From the NCBI RefSeq assembly GCF_027409185.1, contig NC_084472.1, forward strand, positions 82,786,427-82,850,426: a stretch of 64,000 nt of DNA, read 5' to 3'. Made by a program: the position numbers and the translations under genes. Positions 22,574 through 33,854 of this stretch are shown here, piece after piece. The notes under the pieces are model-generated. The model had not been told where the DNA came from. It did no database searches and saw nothing but the letters and a program-made list of their open reading frames with translations. Within the stretch, counting starts at the first letter, position 1; each line of letters starts with the position of its first letter. Source of the DNA: Cynocephalus volans. Taxonomy: Eukaryota > Chordata > Mammalia > Dermoptera > Cynocephalidae.

Positions 22574-24535
22574 TTAATACTGTGCAGGAAGTGGAACAGA
22601 GGTCCAGTCCTGCACTCCCTGGGGTTGCTCTAGTGAGGTTTGAAACGGATTGTTGTTGTTGGCTGGGACAAACTTGATAGCCCCACTTTGGTTCGGGGCC
22701 TGGGGCTGGCCCCTTTTCCCATTTCCCATTTCCCTGAGGGAGGGGTAAGGGATTTCCTTGAGCATCAGTTTTGGATCTACATTCATTTGCCCAATGTTTT
22801 CCTCTTTCACATTGTGGGCAAAGTCCAGGAGGCTTGGTGACTACAGCTTTTGTCTGGTTTTCCTGACAGTTTTTAGCAAAATGACCAGGCTTGCCATATT
22901 TAAAGCAACCTTTATTATTTTGGCCTTTATTAGCTAAAAAATCCTTTACTGTTTGTCCACTGAGGGCTGTGGCCATGGCTAGACATTGTTGATAAGAGAA
23001 GCCAATGTCCGAGCAAAGATGAATATATCCTTGAAGGTCAGTTTTATTTTTGCGCGGCCTAATGGCCGCCTTGCATGCACGATTAGCATTTTCAAAAGCC
23101 AATTGTTTTATTTAATCAAGATTGGCATCCACATTGGCTAACAACCTATCTGCTGTTGTCATTAGCCGGTTAACAAAATCCGAAAAAGGCTCTTCAGGCT
23201 CTTGTTTTACTCCTGTAAGTGAAGCACTTGAATCCCTCTTAGCTGGGACCCTTCTCCAAGCCTTTAAAGCGGCTGTTTGAATTTGGGAAAATAGACCTGG
23301 GTCATAGTTTTTTTGTTCCTCAATACTAGAATAGTCACCGGAGCCAGTCAACATATCAAGACCCCAATCTTTATCAGCCTGAAGGTTTTTTCTAGCAATG
23401 TCTTTGCAGTTTTCAAAAAATTTGGACTTCCTGAGTAAGTGATCACCCCCCGAGAGTGTGGCTCTGACAAGGGTGTTCCAATATATAGGAGTGAGCCAGC
23501 TTTCAGCCACAGATTCAAATATAGCAAGAGTATAAGGCGCTGTGGTCCCATTTTGGGAAATGGCGCTTTTTAGCTCTTTGATAACATTAAGTCGCAGCCT
23601 GTCATGTTTGCGGGTAATTCGTCCCACGTTATCCACAGATTCGGATACTGGGAAGGCCTCAAGTTGGTCAAAAAGACTTTGAACTACATGAATGGGAGCT
23701 CTTTCTGTGGGGGGGCGCTAACTTGTTGTTTAATGGAGGGCAATAGCCAGTCGCTTTAGTTTGACATGTTGTATTCTTATGTTTTGTTTGTAATTCTTGC
23801 AGTTTGGTCGTTAAGACCCGGAGTTTTTCCTCTAAGAGAATTTGTTTTTCTAATTGTTGAACTTTTGACTCTAAATTTTTTAAAGGATCTGATACTGTCA
23901 CCACCGCAGGAGCGGAGGGCAAATTGTAAGGGGGAGAGTGCGACAAAGGCTGAGCCAAGAATGCATCATCTGATGCATGGTATTCAGCTGCCTCTGTGTC
24001 TAGATAGCTCCAATCCACCTCAGAGGGATCAGAATTTAGAGGTTTCTCTTTATTTTAAAGTTTCAATACCAGATATTTTGGGGGCATTTTGGGTTTAACA
24101 GCAGGTGTCGTGGCCTGTTCTGAATCATCCTCTAGAGATATGAGATCTATGTTTTCGTCAGGAGATGGAGAAGAAACTCAGATGTCTGTTTTGGAACCTG
24201 CCTTTAATATTTGTTCAGTCTGGACCGTAGTTTCAGAAACTTCGGGGAATTTATCTTTATCTTGGATCATATCTTTAATTAAATTCCAAAAAGAAAAGGC
24301 AGTTACAGGGACTTTTTCCGGCCCAATAGTTTCAAAATAATCTTGCAAGGCATCACTTACTCTAACCCATTATTTATAATTAATAGTTCCTTCCTCCAGA
24401 AACCAGGGACAAAGGTCCTTCACAAAAATCAAAGAATTTAAGCAAATCACTTGACTTAATCTTTACTCCTCGCATCTTTAAAGCCTTTTGTACCTGTCTT
24501 ATGTAGACGTCATGACAACTTAATTCTTGTCCCAT
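22574..24535 (-). pseudogene. gag: gag: matrix, capsid and nucleocapsid (broken)
   Basis: Gag would form the virion core. The start at 24535 encodes MGQELS, giving an N-terminal Gly for myristoylation. An extra T in the T run at 24424-24428 shifts the frame. In-frame stops follow at 24370-24372, 24178-24180 and 24055-24057. Later parts include a coiled-coil-like stretch (LESKVQQLEKQI), a frameshift at the G7 run 23709-23715, then capsid with the major homology region ([14 protein letters not shown]), and TAA at 23112-23114. The nucleocapsid region follows, with one altered and one intact zinc knuckle. The C-terminal gag tail is in a different frame, ending at 22574, because of the repeat at 22714-22734. 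At least four stops and two or three shifts make it dead. Confidence 0.9.
22714..22734 (-). repeat. Threefold GGGAAAX heptamer at the gag-pro shift site
   Basis: Reads GGGAAAT, GGGAAAT, GGGAAAA in proviral orientation. The first copy is phased G-GGA-AAT in the gag frame, as for a -1 slippery site. An extra 7-bp unit changes the phase by one base, so gag reads straight into the dUTPase without slippage while the gag tail is thrown out of frame. Confidence 0.85.
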
Positions 24536-24664
24536 TATCGGGCGCGCTTACTCACCTTATCCTGATGCGGCAGATTCCCACGGTGGATGAAGGTTTTACT
24601 CTTTTGTTTTCAGTGGTCAACCCTCCGATGCACCATCTTCCTCATGGTATCCCCCGTATCCAGT

Positions 24665-24682
24665 GCCCCACGTTGGGCGCCA
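24665..24682 (-). promoter_or_regulatory. Primer-binding site, tRNA-Lys1,2
   Basis: TGGCGCCCAACGTGGGGC in proviral orientation, complementary to the 3' end of tRNA-Lys1,2 over all 18 bases, 4 bases after the 5' LTR. This primer is used by type D betaretroviruses, visna and spumaviruses. Confidence 0.95.
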
Positions 24683-24686
24683 GAAA

Positions 24687-25084
24687 TGTCCTGACCTGCG
24701 GGATATTCCACACAGACCCTGGAGGGGGAAGTGGGAATTGGATGGGACAAGAGACAAGAGAAATGGAGACAAGACAGTATTCTGATCAAGTCTCGTTTAT
24801 TAGCCAGAAGGTCACAGCTTATATAGCCAGCAGGAGGGAATCAGCAGATAAGGAAGTATGCAGATGTTTTCTGGGAAAAACCACAGGGCAAATCGTTCTG
24901 GGAAATGGAACATTTCTCAGCTATCTAAAGCAATGCAGCAGTGATCTACACCTAAGGCTGTGCAAGCAGTAAGAAGGAGAAAAGGGCGGAAAGGTCACAG
25001 CATTTATATCTTTAGTGCCAGAGGGCTATTGGCAGGGCTTCATGACACTGGGCAGGCTATGACCGGGATCTTTGGCCTCGGACA
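24687..25084 (-). repeat. 5' LTR of the provirus
   Basis: 398 bp, the partner of 16856-17253. It would drive transcription on the minus strand. It carries the TATA-like CTATATAAGC at 24817-24826 and AATAAA at 24796-24801. A second AT-rich TATA-like word (GATATAAATG) lies further upstream in U3. Confidence 0.95.
24817..24826 (-). promoter_or_regulatory. TATA-like box of the 5' LTR promoter
   Basis: CTATATAAGC in proviral orientation, 15 bp before AATAAA, so initiation is expected within the following 25-35 bp. Activity is not known. Confidence 0.65.
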
Positions 25085-25090
25085 GATCTT
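25085..25090. repeat. Provirus target-site duplication, right copy
   Basis: GATCTT, identical to 16850-16855. Confidence 0.9.
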
Positions 25091-25610
25091 AAATCTTTTT
25101 TCTTTGTAATTTTAGAATGTTCTTTTAAATACGGCTTTAGCAGTGTTCCACAAATTTTCATAGGCTTTATTTTTAGTATAATTTACTCAAGTTTTCATTT
25201 TCTTTGTGATTTTTTTTTCTTTGACTTATTTGATATTTAGAAGGGAGGTTTTTTTAATTTTCAAATTGGTTATTGGTTTCTAATTTAAGTCTTTTATCAG
25301 TTGACACACTTTATAATATCAAGCTTTTTAAATTTATTGAACATGTTTCATTTCCCAACATATGGTTTATCTTGGAGATTGCCCAATATGCACTTGACAA
25401 AGGGTATTAAAATCTCCATTGGATTCGTCTATTCCTCCTATTAGTTCTATCAGTTTTTACTCTGAGTATTTTTTGTATCAACATAATATATCCTTTAGGT
25501 TTCAACTCTCAGCAATCACAGGAAGAATAATATCAGACTTGCTTTTAATTTTTTTTATCAGTGTTTCCAGTCTAGTGTACCTTCCTGCCCTTTTTGCATG
25601 TATGAATAAT
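25091..25610 (-). mobile_element. Old LINE-1, antisense, right part
   Basis: Continuation of the antisense L1 ORF2 from 16849, with TTAGCAGTGTTCCACAAATT and GAACATGTTTCATTTCCCAA words. The exact right end is unclear. Confidence 0.7.
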
Positions 25611-26799
25611 TATGTTTTTGTTATTGTTTTGGAGGACTGTGGAGGAACGAACACTTCAGTGACAAGCTCTCAGGATGTCTTTATTCCCTGAGAACATCAA
25701 TTCTGTGCACTAGAAGTATTTTGCACAAAATCTACTTCTAGTCATGCAAAATAAGGATAAGAAGGTGTGATGTACAAAAGAACTAACAATCAGGATGTTA
25801 CAGGCATCTACCAAAAGTCAGAATGGACAGTGGTAAATATGTTGAAGTACTTTGTGGCAGAACATGTTGACTGCCTGCCCAATATCCATTCCCTCCTTTA
25901 TTTTTACTAAAAGAACCCCCATTTTATTTTTATTAGCAATACAGCCAAAACAAAACCTAAAGCCAGCACCTATTTCTCAGGCTTTATTGCACTAAAGACT
26001 ATAAGATATAGTCTGGTCAATGAGATTAGCTGAACCCTGTCAGGAATTCCCATGTAGCTTTGTTTTCCTGACATAGGCACCAGCCCTTCCACCTCATGGC
26101 TTCCTTATTCCTCCTGCCCAGAAAAGAGAAGAGAGGCTAGTGGTAGAAAACACAATCCTGTAACCATGAAGTAACACTGAGGATGAAGGAGCAAAAGACA
26201 AATAACTCCAGGATGTTGATGAGATCATGAAGCTACTACACCAACCTTGCGTACCCAAGTCCAGACTTAACATCTGAGAAAAAGAAGCCCTTATTTGGTT
26301 AAGCCACCATACTGTGTTTCTGTTATACCTTCTTCAGCTGAACATGATCCCTAATATCAAAAGAGAAAGTCTTAGAAAATGTATGACTGTATCAGAACCA
26401 AATTCAAACTTCTGAATGAGAGTTATACTTTGATATTTTCTATTCTTCTAGAATAGTTCCCATAAAGAATACACTTTAGAAGTTTCTATGTTATGATGCA
26501 AAGAACTCAGTGTGGATTTGCTCCATTATGCATGATTTTAGTAATCCTCCAAGCAATGTTTTTCTCTCTTTGAAATATCGCTACTTTTAATAAAATGAAA
26601 CATTAAATCCAGGCTATACTGAGGAAGAATGTTGACTGCCCTTTGGTGAAACAATTTAACATCTTACATAGTTTGAAACACATTCTCAAAGTGAAATTTG
26701 TACAAAATTATTTTCATATCTGTTATCTCTGCAAATGTCTTTCTGTAAATGCCTTGGCCTAGTCTATCTGAGCTGAAATCATGCTTAACTCTCCCTTTT
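25611..26799. other. Intergenic DNA, possible old LTR remnant
   Basis: No gene seen. The part 25850-26335, ending TTAAGCCACCATACTGTGTT, looks like a decayed LTR of a mammalian ERV, but I cannot assign it. Confidence 0.35.
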
Positions 26800-26938
26800 C
26801 TTAGGGGGAGTTATTTTTTGTTTTTGTTTTTGTTTTTGTTTTGGTGACTAGCCAGTACAGGGATCGAACCCTGAACTTTGGTGTTATCAGCACCACACTC
26901 TAACCAACTGAGGTAACCAGCCAGTCCCTTAGGAGGAA
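26800..26938 (-). mobile_element. Monomeric CYN-type SINE, antisense
   Basis: On the minus strand it starts GGACTGGCTGGTTACCTCAG, has box A-like and box B-like (GGGTTCGATCC) elements, is strongly tRNA-Ile-like, and ends in a (CAAAAA)n tail. Near-identical flanks CTTAGGGGGAG and CTTAGGAGGAA are probable target duplications. Confidence 0.85.
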
Positions 26939-27852
26939 TTTTAAATTCCCAGTATGCAGTGCTAATCCCTTTTGTATTATCACTCAACTTCAGAAGCAAG
27001 TTCTAACATGCGTGTGCTGAGGAATTATCAAAGCCATTTATAATCAAGCTGTCACATAAATGTCTACTGAAGCTAACTTCTACATCTAAGATAGACAGTA
27101 ATTCCAGCTGGCATTTAGGATATGGCTCTGGATGTCCTAGTTGAAAGTTAATACGTGAATAGAATGCAGTGTTTCTCAGCTTTGCTAATCTAAATTAGAA
27201 TATTTCATAAAGGTGAGTGCTTATTTCTGAAGGACTGTAAAATATTGCTTTGCCTCCCATGGATTTGTCACCCCTTTTCCCCTGGGTGACGGCACTGCCA
27301 AAGATTACTTAAAGCCCATCTGTTTTGAACAGTGAGAAGCCCTAGAAAGGGGTTAATATCCCAAAACTTCTTCAAGCACTAGGAGTCATTTCTTCCATTT
27401 GAGAAATTAACCACGAATTGGGGTTCTCTTTCTGCATTTATTCTCCAGACCAAGAAGTTACAGGAAGAGACGTAGGTGGGGTTTTGCTAAGTACAGTTTA
27501 ACACGTTTTAAAATAAAAGCTGGTAACATTCAGTAAAAACAAGTCAGATGACATTCTATTAGGCAATTAAGTGATCCACTAACAAAGGCTTGATTTAGCC
27601 AACATTCCTTTTCCCTGTAGCAGCTTTTTAGTAACTTTACATATCAATTAGTAACTTGTCTGTCTTAGAACCAGAAGTCTTGCTGTGTTACTATTCTTAT
27701 CTTGCAACAGAGACTCAATGCCCTGGGGGAAATTTCCTGTCCTTTTCAAGGTCAATATTTGAAACTGCAAGGCTTTGGAAAACCAGTCCCTGTGAGGTAC
27801 ATTTGCTTTATTAATCCTCTACAGTAAAACATGTGCATGAGCATACACACAA

Positions 27853-27884
<32 letters not shown>

Positions 27885-29410
27885 ACACACTCACACACAC
27901 ACACACTCACACACACACTCCTTAGCATTTTCCTATTGCTTCACAAATGAAACCAGTGGAACAGGAAAAAAAAAAAAAAAAAGACCCAGGTGTCAGTATT
28001 TAGCAAGTAAGCAAAAACTCCAGAATTGTAAATGCTGGATAGGTTTGGATCTGACAAACCTTTCAAGTCCATGAGATTAATAATGGAAAATAGAGCCTAT
28101 TGTGGCTTAATCACTAGTTTAAATTAGGTCCGAGCCAAATAAAAAATAATAATAAAATAAACGATTTCAAAATATTGTTTTTGTTTTTGTTTTTTAAATG
28201 GGTTCAATACATCTACAAATTACATACACTGAGTTTTTCTATTGACTTTGGTAGCTGATTAAAATTAATATGCTAAAAGTTTGGGCAAGAAGTGATCTTT
28301 AATTTGACTTCTGAAACTGACCTTTCCATTATATTAAGAATATAAATTCATTTTATTATATTATAACCATTGTGTTCTCATTAAGACATTAAATTCAATA
28401 GATTGGACTCAGTCACCTCCTAAGATTTCTACTTATTCTATTACATAGGTAGAGACGGATGTACACATAACTGACAAGTTATCTCCCAAGTGTATAACTA
28501 TGATTGAAGAGGCTGGAGCATGCCCGACTGCCTTAACCAAGCATACTATATTTATATCTGACCTTTAGTTAATGACATAACCTGCTTCTGTATGGTCTGT
28601 CAACCTCAGGATTGAGTATTTTTGCTTAAACTTTGCACACCTTTGATTGCTTCATGCTAGCAAGGTCCATCTGTTGCTGTCATTTCACAGCTTTCAATTT
28701 CAGTGTTACCTTGCTTCAAATCATGCCTCTATACAATCAAGCTGAGCTGGGAATGTCCATAGAGTAGATAATGTGGCATGATGACATAATTCACACATTT
28801 CTTTTTCTTAAAACTGCAGGTCCATTTTTAGGTGCAAGACCTTTTCGGTGCTTTTTCATTTTTGTGGCAGTCAGGACTTACCTTAGTCTCTGCTCTTCCT
28901 GTCAGCTGCCACCTCCTACTCTGTCCTGAGCTTCCACTTCTTCAAATGCCTTGCTGTCCCTAAAAACAAACACAAAGTTTGTTTATGTCTTAGGAGTTTT
29001 CCAGTTATTCATTATGTGAAACTGGCAATCATTAAAAGTAGCAACAATAAATCTGCCTGTAAAAAGATTTCAAACCTCTTACAGTCTTGGTCTTTGATCT
29101 AAAAATGACTAAGTGCCTGCCTGAGATGCTAGCAGAAAGCTAGTAAGATTTCTGTTCTGAGCTTTTATTTCTTAAGGGGAGCTCCTCACTAAACCCTTTA
29201 CCCACATTCAGAAACTCAATCTAGACAAATAATAGTTGCCTCTTTGCCTCAAGTGGAAATTCTGATTTTTAAAGAATGAGCACCTTGACATATCTTCTGA
29301 CTAGAGCAAACGTGATCACCACCAGAAATCTAATTTTTATAGTAGTTACCTTCCAGGACCTGATCTCTTTTTGTCTTTCAATTTTCCCCAAAAACATAGC
29401 CTATGGTTAC
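26939..29410. other. Intergenic DNA with simple repeats
   Basis: No gene recognised. It contains an imperfect (CA)n at about 27848-27919, an A18 run near 27967 and a TTTTTG-rich patch near 28175. Confidence 0.5.
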
Positions 29411-29836
29411 TGTGAGGAAAATAGGATAATTTAGTCAGTCTCCCTCAACATTTCTTGTATACAAGTTGTATGTGGGTGGAGTTGGTGTGCATGTGCACCC
29501 ATGTACCTTTCTAGTTCTTGCTTTTATGTGTTCTGTAGTTTGTGAAGCAGGCTGGCCTAGAGAGCTCCAGTCTAACAATAGAGCATGTTTACTCTGCTGG
29601 CAGCTGCTCAGTTTCAGTTTTTCTTTGGACCTTGCTGGTAGCAATTGAGTTTCTGAGTTTCTCCCTTGTACCACCTAACTCTTAGTGTTGTGTATGCTGG
29701 GTAAAGACTATTCCTTCTTCAACCAAGGCTCCAAGAACCATTTTGTCTGGTTACCTAGCTCGTAGACCTGCACATGAAGGGTTTGTGAATGGGTTTGAGG
29801 GGTCTGTGAGCTTCAGACCCTCGCCCTAGCTCTACA
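29411..29836 (+). mobile_element. LTR of ERV family B, sense, with leader
   Basis: Starts TGTGAGGAAAATAGGATAAT and ends CTCTACA, then AT and TGGTGTCATCGGCAGGAT as a PBS-like leader. Four more copies of the same family lie between 35.7 and 44.1 kb. A leader remnant of about 30 bases follows the LTR, so it is a truncated provirus rather than a clean solo LTR. The primer tRNA is not assigned. Confidence 0.75.
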
Positions 29837-29870
29837 ATTGGTGTCATCGGCAGGATTATGCCACATTGAC

Positions 29871-30839
29871 GTAGTTATTTACATTTTTTACATTATCTGA
29901 CAGGGATTGTTGGGGAAACTGTCTTCTAAAACAGTTGGCACCCACAACAACAGTGTCAAATGAGGCAAATACACAAAAGTGCTAATGTTCTTAAACCTTT
30001 TAAAAATTTCCAAATACTATGAATTTTTAAATTCTGCTGTGAAACTTTATAGCTCACTCATGATGAATTACAGAAAATATCTAAATGACTAAATCAGCTT
30101 CCTCTACAAAATGTCATGACACAGCTTTGGTATCCCTCCGTTCTGCCTGTTCAGTAAAAATTACAGGAGCCATCGTTTTGGACTGAGTTTCTTCACTAGG
30201 CCCCAACACAATAGAATAAAAAGCAAAATGGAATCACTCACGCTAAAAGTTTCACATCACCAAACCCAAAATAAGTTGCTACCTGATCTTCTGAGAAATC
30301 AGGAGAGAGTGATAACAGCCAATTTCCTGAACATGCCAGTTTAAATCTTCAATAGGCACAGTAAGGAAGTTTTTTCTGTTTTAATCTGTACACAAAAGAA
30401 GTAACTTTGAGCAACCTAATGTTAACCAATTAATTATTTTTTCACTGTTCTGTCTCCCTGTTCCCTCCATTCAAGGAAAGTAACTTTGAAATGACCAATC
30501 GCTTTATGTTCTTTGTTCCTTTTTAATCCTTTCTCTGTCTATAGAGCCAGGCTCTTTTATTCAGCTCATTGGAACACATATTCTAGAAAACCCAAGAGAA
30601 TGACTAAATCAGTGTATTTAATGAAAGTTACATGAAATTGCTGGATATAAGGTACATTTTTAAAATTAATGGCATTTTTCTACAACACTAGTCTCAAAAT
30701 ATTAGTTTCTCTAAAAGTTGATAAATAAAACTTAAAATTATACAATTCTTATTGTTAAAAAGCAAGACAATTGATTTTATGAGCCTGGTTTAACCCCATT
30801 ATTTATTTATTTATAAGCTGCAATTATGTACTTCCCATA
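29871..30839. other. Intergenic DNA, no gene seen
   Basis: AT-rich sequence with no recognised feature. Confidence 0.5.
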
Positions 30840-31065
30840 CAACGTAGTATAGACACTAAGAGCAAGATTGCCTGGGTTCAAACATTGGTTGTGTCACTAT
30901 CTGTGTGAATTTAGACACTCTCTGCCCTGGTTTTCTCATCTGCAAAATGAAAATGATAATAATACTTACCACTCAGGATATTATGAAGATTAAGTGAATT
31001 AATACTTGGGAAACACTTGAATAGTACCTACCACAAAGTCAGTGCTTCATAAATATTAGCTATTA
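30840..31065 (+). mobile_element. MIR SINE, nearly complete
   Basis: Shows the usual MIR order: GCCTGGGTTCAAA, TGTGTGAATTTAGACA, TTTTCTCATCTGCAAAATGA and a final CATAAATATTAGCTATTAT. Ancient and non-coding. Confidence 0.85.
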
Positions 31066-31164
31066 TTTTAATGATAAAACTAATGCGTTAACACATTAGG
31101 AACTATTTGCTTAAAAATTAAAATATTACAATAAAATTAAAAATAAGCATGTATAAAAGTGCTA

Positions 31165-31848
31165 TATATGCTTAGGAAGTGCTCAGTTTCCCTGGGCTTG
31201 ACTTTCAGGACACACTTCTGCATTTCAAGCCATTCTCCAACGTCTCAGGCCCCTCCCTTAGGCCCCCACTAAAAGGAAAGTTACTGTTGCTAATTAGACC
31301 TATTTTCAGCACCAACAGGGGAAAATGAGACCACAAAGGCCTGGCTTATGCAAATCCAGTGGCTGGGCATACTCCTAAAAAGGGGTTATATATCCCTGGT
31401 AGTTGGGCATGCTCAGTAAAGTGGAGCTTATCCTCTGACCTTCCACTAGAGGTGTTAGAGGCACAGAATATTCTTGAATATGCCTGATGCATGTGATAGG
31501 ATTTGACCAATGAACATGCTCCAAGAAGAGACCAACTGAGCATGTGCAAGACTATTTTACATAACTGGGAACCACCCCTATAATTGAATATGCATTAGAA
31601 AAAGAAACTATAAAAGCCAAACCCCAGCAGAAGGCAGAGTTATTGCTCACTTTCCCAGGGCCAACCCACACTTTGCTGGTTGAGGTGTGTATACTTCACT
31701 TTGTATCCAACTTACTTTCACAGCAAGAGGCTGCTCACTCTCTCAAGCTAGCCTGCACTCTGTACTGAACTTAAGTGTATATTTCTTACATATGTATTAA
31801 ACTTGGTGTGGGCCTTACCCAGTCTCTGGAGCTGTGCTGCACTCTCTC
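31165..31848 (+). mobile_element. LTR of ERV family C, left part, split by a MaLR
   Basis: Homologous (inverted) to the LTR at 62345-63200. It has TATAAAAG at 31609-31616 and an ATTAAA polyadenylation-like signal near 31796. The rest of this LTR is at 34271-34436 beyond the MaLR. It resembles a class I (gammaretrovirus-like) LTR by size and layout. The exact start is uncertain by about 10 bases. Confidence 0.75.
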
Positions 31849-33021
31849 TGTTTTAGTCCATTTTGTGTTGCTATGATAGAAATACCTAAGACTGCATAAT
31901 TTATAAAGGAAAGAGGTTTACTTGGCTTACAATTCTGGGACAGCTGCATCTGGCATGAACCTCAGGCTGCTTCTACTCATGGCAGAAAAATACAGCAGGC
32001 AGCTGGCGGCTACAAGCAGATCACATGGTGAGAGGAAGCAAGAGAGAGAGAGAGAGAGAGAGAGGAGGTGCCAGGGTCCTTTAAACAATCAGCTCTCGTG
32101 GGAACTAATAAGAGTGAGAACTCACTCACTACCCCTCCTCCCCCAGGGAGAGCATTAATCCATTCATGAAGGATCCACCTCCATGACTCAATCAGTTTCC
32201 AACACTGCCATTGATTGGAGATCAAATTTCCACATGAGTTTTGGAGGGGACAACACATCCAAACTCCATCATTCCACCCCTGGCCCCCCAAAACTCATGT
32301 TCCTCTCACATACAAAATACAATCATTCTATGCCAACAGTCCCAAAAGTCTTAGCTTGCTCCAGCACCAACTTAAAAGTCCAAAGTCTCATCTGAGAACA
32401 AAAGCAAAAGTCCTTCCAGCTGTGAACCTGAAAAACAAAACCAAATTTATCTACTGCCAAGATACAATGATGGAATAGACATTGGGTATACATTCCCATT
32501 CTAAAAGGGAGGAATAGGCCAAAAGAAAGGAAAAACAGGCCCCAATCAAGTCTGAAACCCAGCAAGGCCGACATTATGTCTTAAAACTCCAAAATAATGT
32601 TCTTTGACTCCAAGTCCTGAATCCTGGGCACAAGTGGGCATCTGGGCCCCCAAAGCATCAGGCAGCCTTGTTCCCACAGCTCTGCCAGGCACAGCTCAGT
32701 GGGCCACACTGGTGCCTGTGGCTTTTCTAGGCCTGCATTGCACATTACCAGTGTCCCTGAAGTTCTGGGGTCCTGGCGGCAGCCCTGCTGCATTGGCTCT
32801 ACTAGACATTTCCCTGGTGGGGGCTCTCTGTGGGTGCTCAGACCCCACTTTCCTGCTTGGCATTGGTCTAGTAGATGCCTCTGCAGTGGCTCTGCCCCTG
32901 TGGCAAGTCTCTGCCTGGGCACCCAGGCTTTTCCATACATTCTCTGGAATCTGAGCGGAGGCTGCCATGCCTCCACTGCTCTCACATCCTGCCGGCCTGC
33001 GGGCTTAACACGATGTGGACG

Positions 33022-33786
33022 TCACCAAGGTTTCAGGCTTCTACTCTCCAGGACTGCTGCATGAACCACACTTGAGGCCACTCCAGATGGAGCAGCTGGG
33101 ATGCAGGGAGCAGGATCCTGAGGGCAGCTGCACCCCAGGTCTGTCCTCCAGGATAACTCAGTCCTTCTAGGCCTCAGGGTCTCTGATGGGTGGGGTGCCC
33201 TTCCAGACTTCTGAAATGCCTTCGGGGCTTTCCTCTCATTTTCTCTGCTATTAGTATCTGGCTGCCTCACTGCCAAGATAATGTCTTTAGCAACCAGTTT
33301 ATCTGCTTCACCCTTGCATTGTTCTCTGGCTCTCAGCTTTTTTACCACATGGCCAGGCTGCAAGTTTTCCAAATGTTTATGCTCTGCTTCCCTTTTAAAT
33401 TCTGGCTTTATGTCATACCTTTGCTGCCATAACTCAGAGTAGGATGTTAGAAGCAACCACACAGCATCCTTAATACTTTGTTGCTTAGAAATTTCTTCTG
33501 CCAAATGCTCTGGTTCACAACTCTTAAGTCCCACCTTCCACAAAGTCCAAGGGCATGGACACAATGCAGCCAAATTCCTTGCTATGGTGTAGCAAGGGTG
33601 ATCTTTTGTCCAATTCCCAATAAGTTCCTCATTTCTATCTGAGACCTCATCATCTGCATGGCCTTTACTGTCCACATTTCTATCAGCATTCTGCTCACCA
33701 CCACATAAGTCTCCAAGATTTTCCAAACTTTCCCTCATCTTTTTCTCTTCTTCTAAGTCCTCCAAACTCCTCCAACCTTTGCACAT
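33022..33786 (-). pseudogene. MaLR internal open frame, 254 codons
   Basis: The longest open frame in the MaLR interior. It is rich in charged residues (LEDLEEEKKM at the start, AEEISKQQSIKD in the middle) and corresponds to the decayed gag-like internal region of MST/THE1-type MaLRs. The upstream part lies in another frame, so the frame is probably open by chance or partly decayed. No catalytic domain is visible. It is unlikely to be a functional protein, and its promoter would be the LTR at 33861-34270. Confidence 0.5.
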
Positions 33787-33836
33787 TACCTAGCTCCAAA
33801 GATGCATCCACATTTTCAGGTATCTGTATAGCAGCA

Positions 33837-33854
33837 CCCCACTCCTCAGTACCA
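33837..33854 (-). promoter_or_regulatory. MaLR primer-binding-site-like sequence
   Basis: TGGTACTGAGGAGTGGGG just inside the upstream LTR, similar to the tRNA-Leu-type primer sites of ERV-L/MaLR elements. Confidence 0.5.

Larger units (their letters stand above)
21813..22734 (-). pseudogene. pro: pro: dUTPase, aspartic protease and G-patch
   Basis: Betaretroviral pro encodes a dUTPase, which lowers dUTP, and the aspartic protease that matures Gag. In the 391-codon open frame ending at 21927 the dUTPase shows PGSAGLDL (161-168), VIDNDFTGE (218-226) and ADNFGSSD (268-275). The protease shows LIDTGAD (301-307, catalytic Asp303), GIGQ (331-334) and LWGRDLL (369-375). TAG at 21927-21929 follows, then the same frame continues with a short G-patch ([10 protein letters not shown]) up to TGA at 21813-21815. 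Pro is normally in the -1 frame relative to gag. Here it shares the gag frame because of the heptamer repeat at 22714-22734. Confidence 0.9.
16856..25084 (-). mobile_element. Complete betaretrovirus-like endogenous provirus
   Basis: An 8,229-bp provirus in the order 5' LTR, PBS, gag, pro, pol, env, PPT, 3' LTR on the minus strand. It has a perfect 6-bp target duplication, an exact tRNA-Lys1,2 primer site, a dUTPase in pro, a G-patch after the protease, a -1 slippery site before pol, and a type D-like env. These together are typical of the Mason-Pfizer/SRV branch of betaretroviruses. The LTRs differ at about 18 of 398 positions with no indels, suggesting insertion several to some 10 million years ago at common mammalian rates (inference). 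Every gene has at least one break, so this copy cannot produce virus. Its transcription runs opposite to NEIL3, about 30 kb upstream of it. Confidence 0.95.

Noticed and set aside
26811..26926. Possible tRNA-Ile gene on the minus strand
   Set aside because: Box A- and B-like parts are present, but the anticodon arm and acceptor pairing are not maintained, an A-rich tail follows and flanking duplications exist, so it is a SINE.
27848..27919. Regularly spaced CA blocks, looked at as a possible array
   Set aside because: An imperfect microsatellite only. No repeat-spacer structure, and this is a mammalian genome.
32581..33075. Overlapping 90-134-codon open frames on both strands of the MaLR interior
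   Set aside because: They overlap each other in several frames in GC-rich repeat DNA and carry no recognisable domain.
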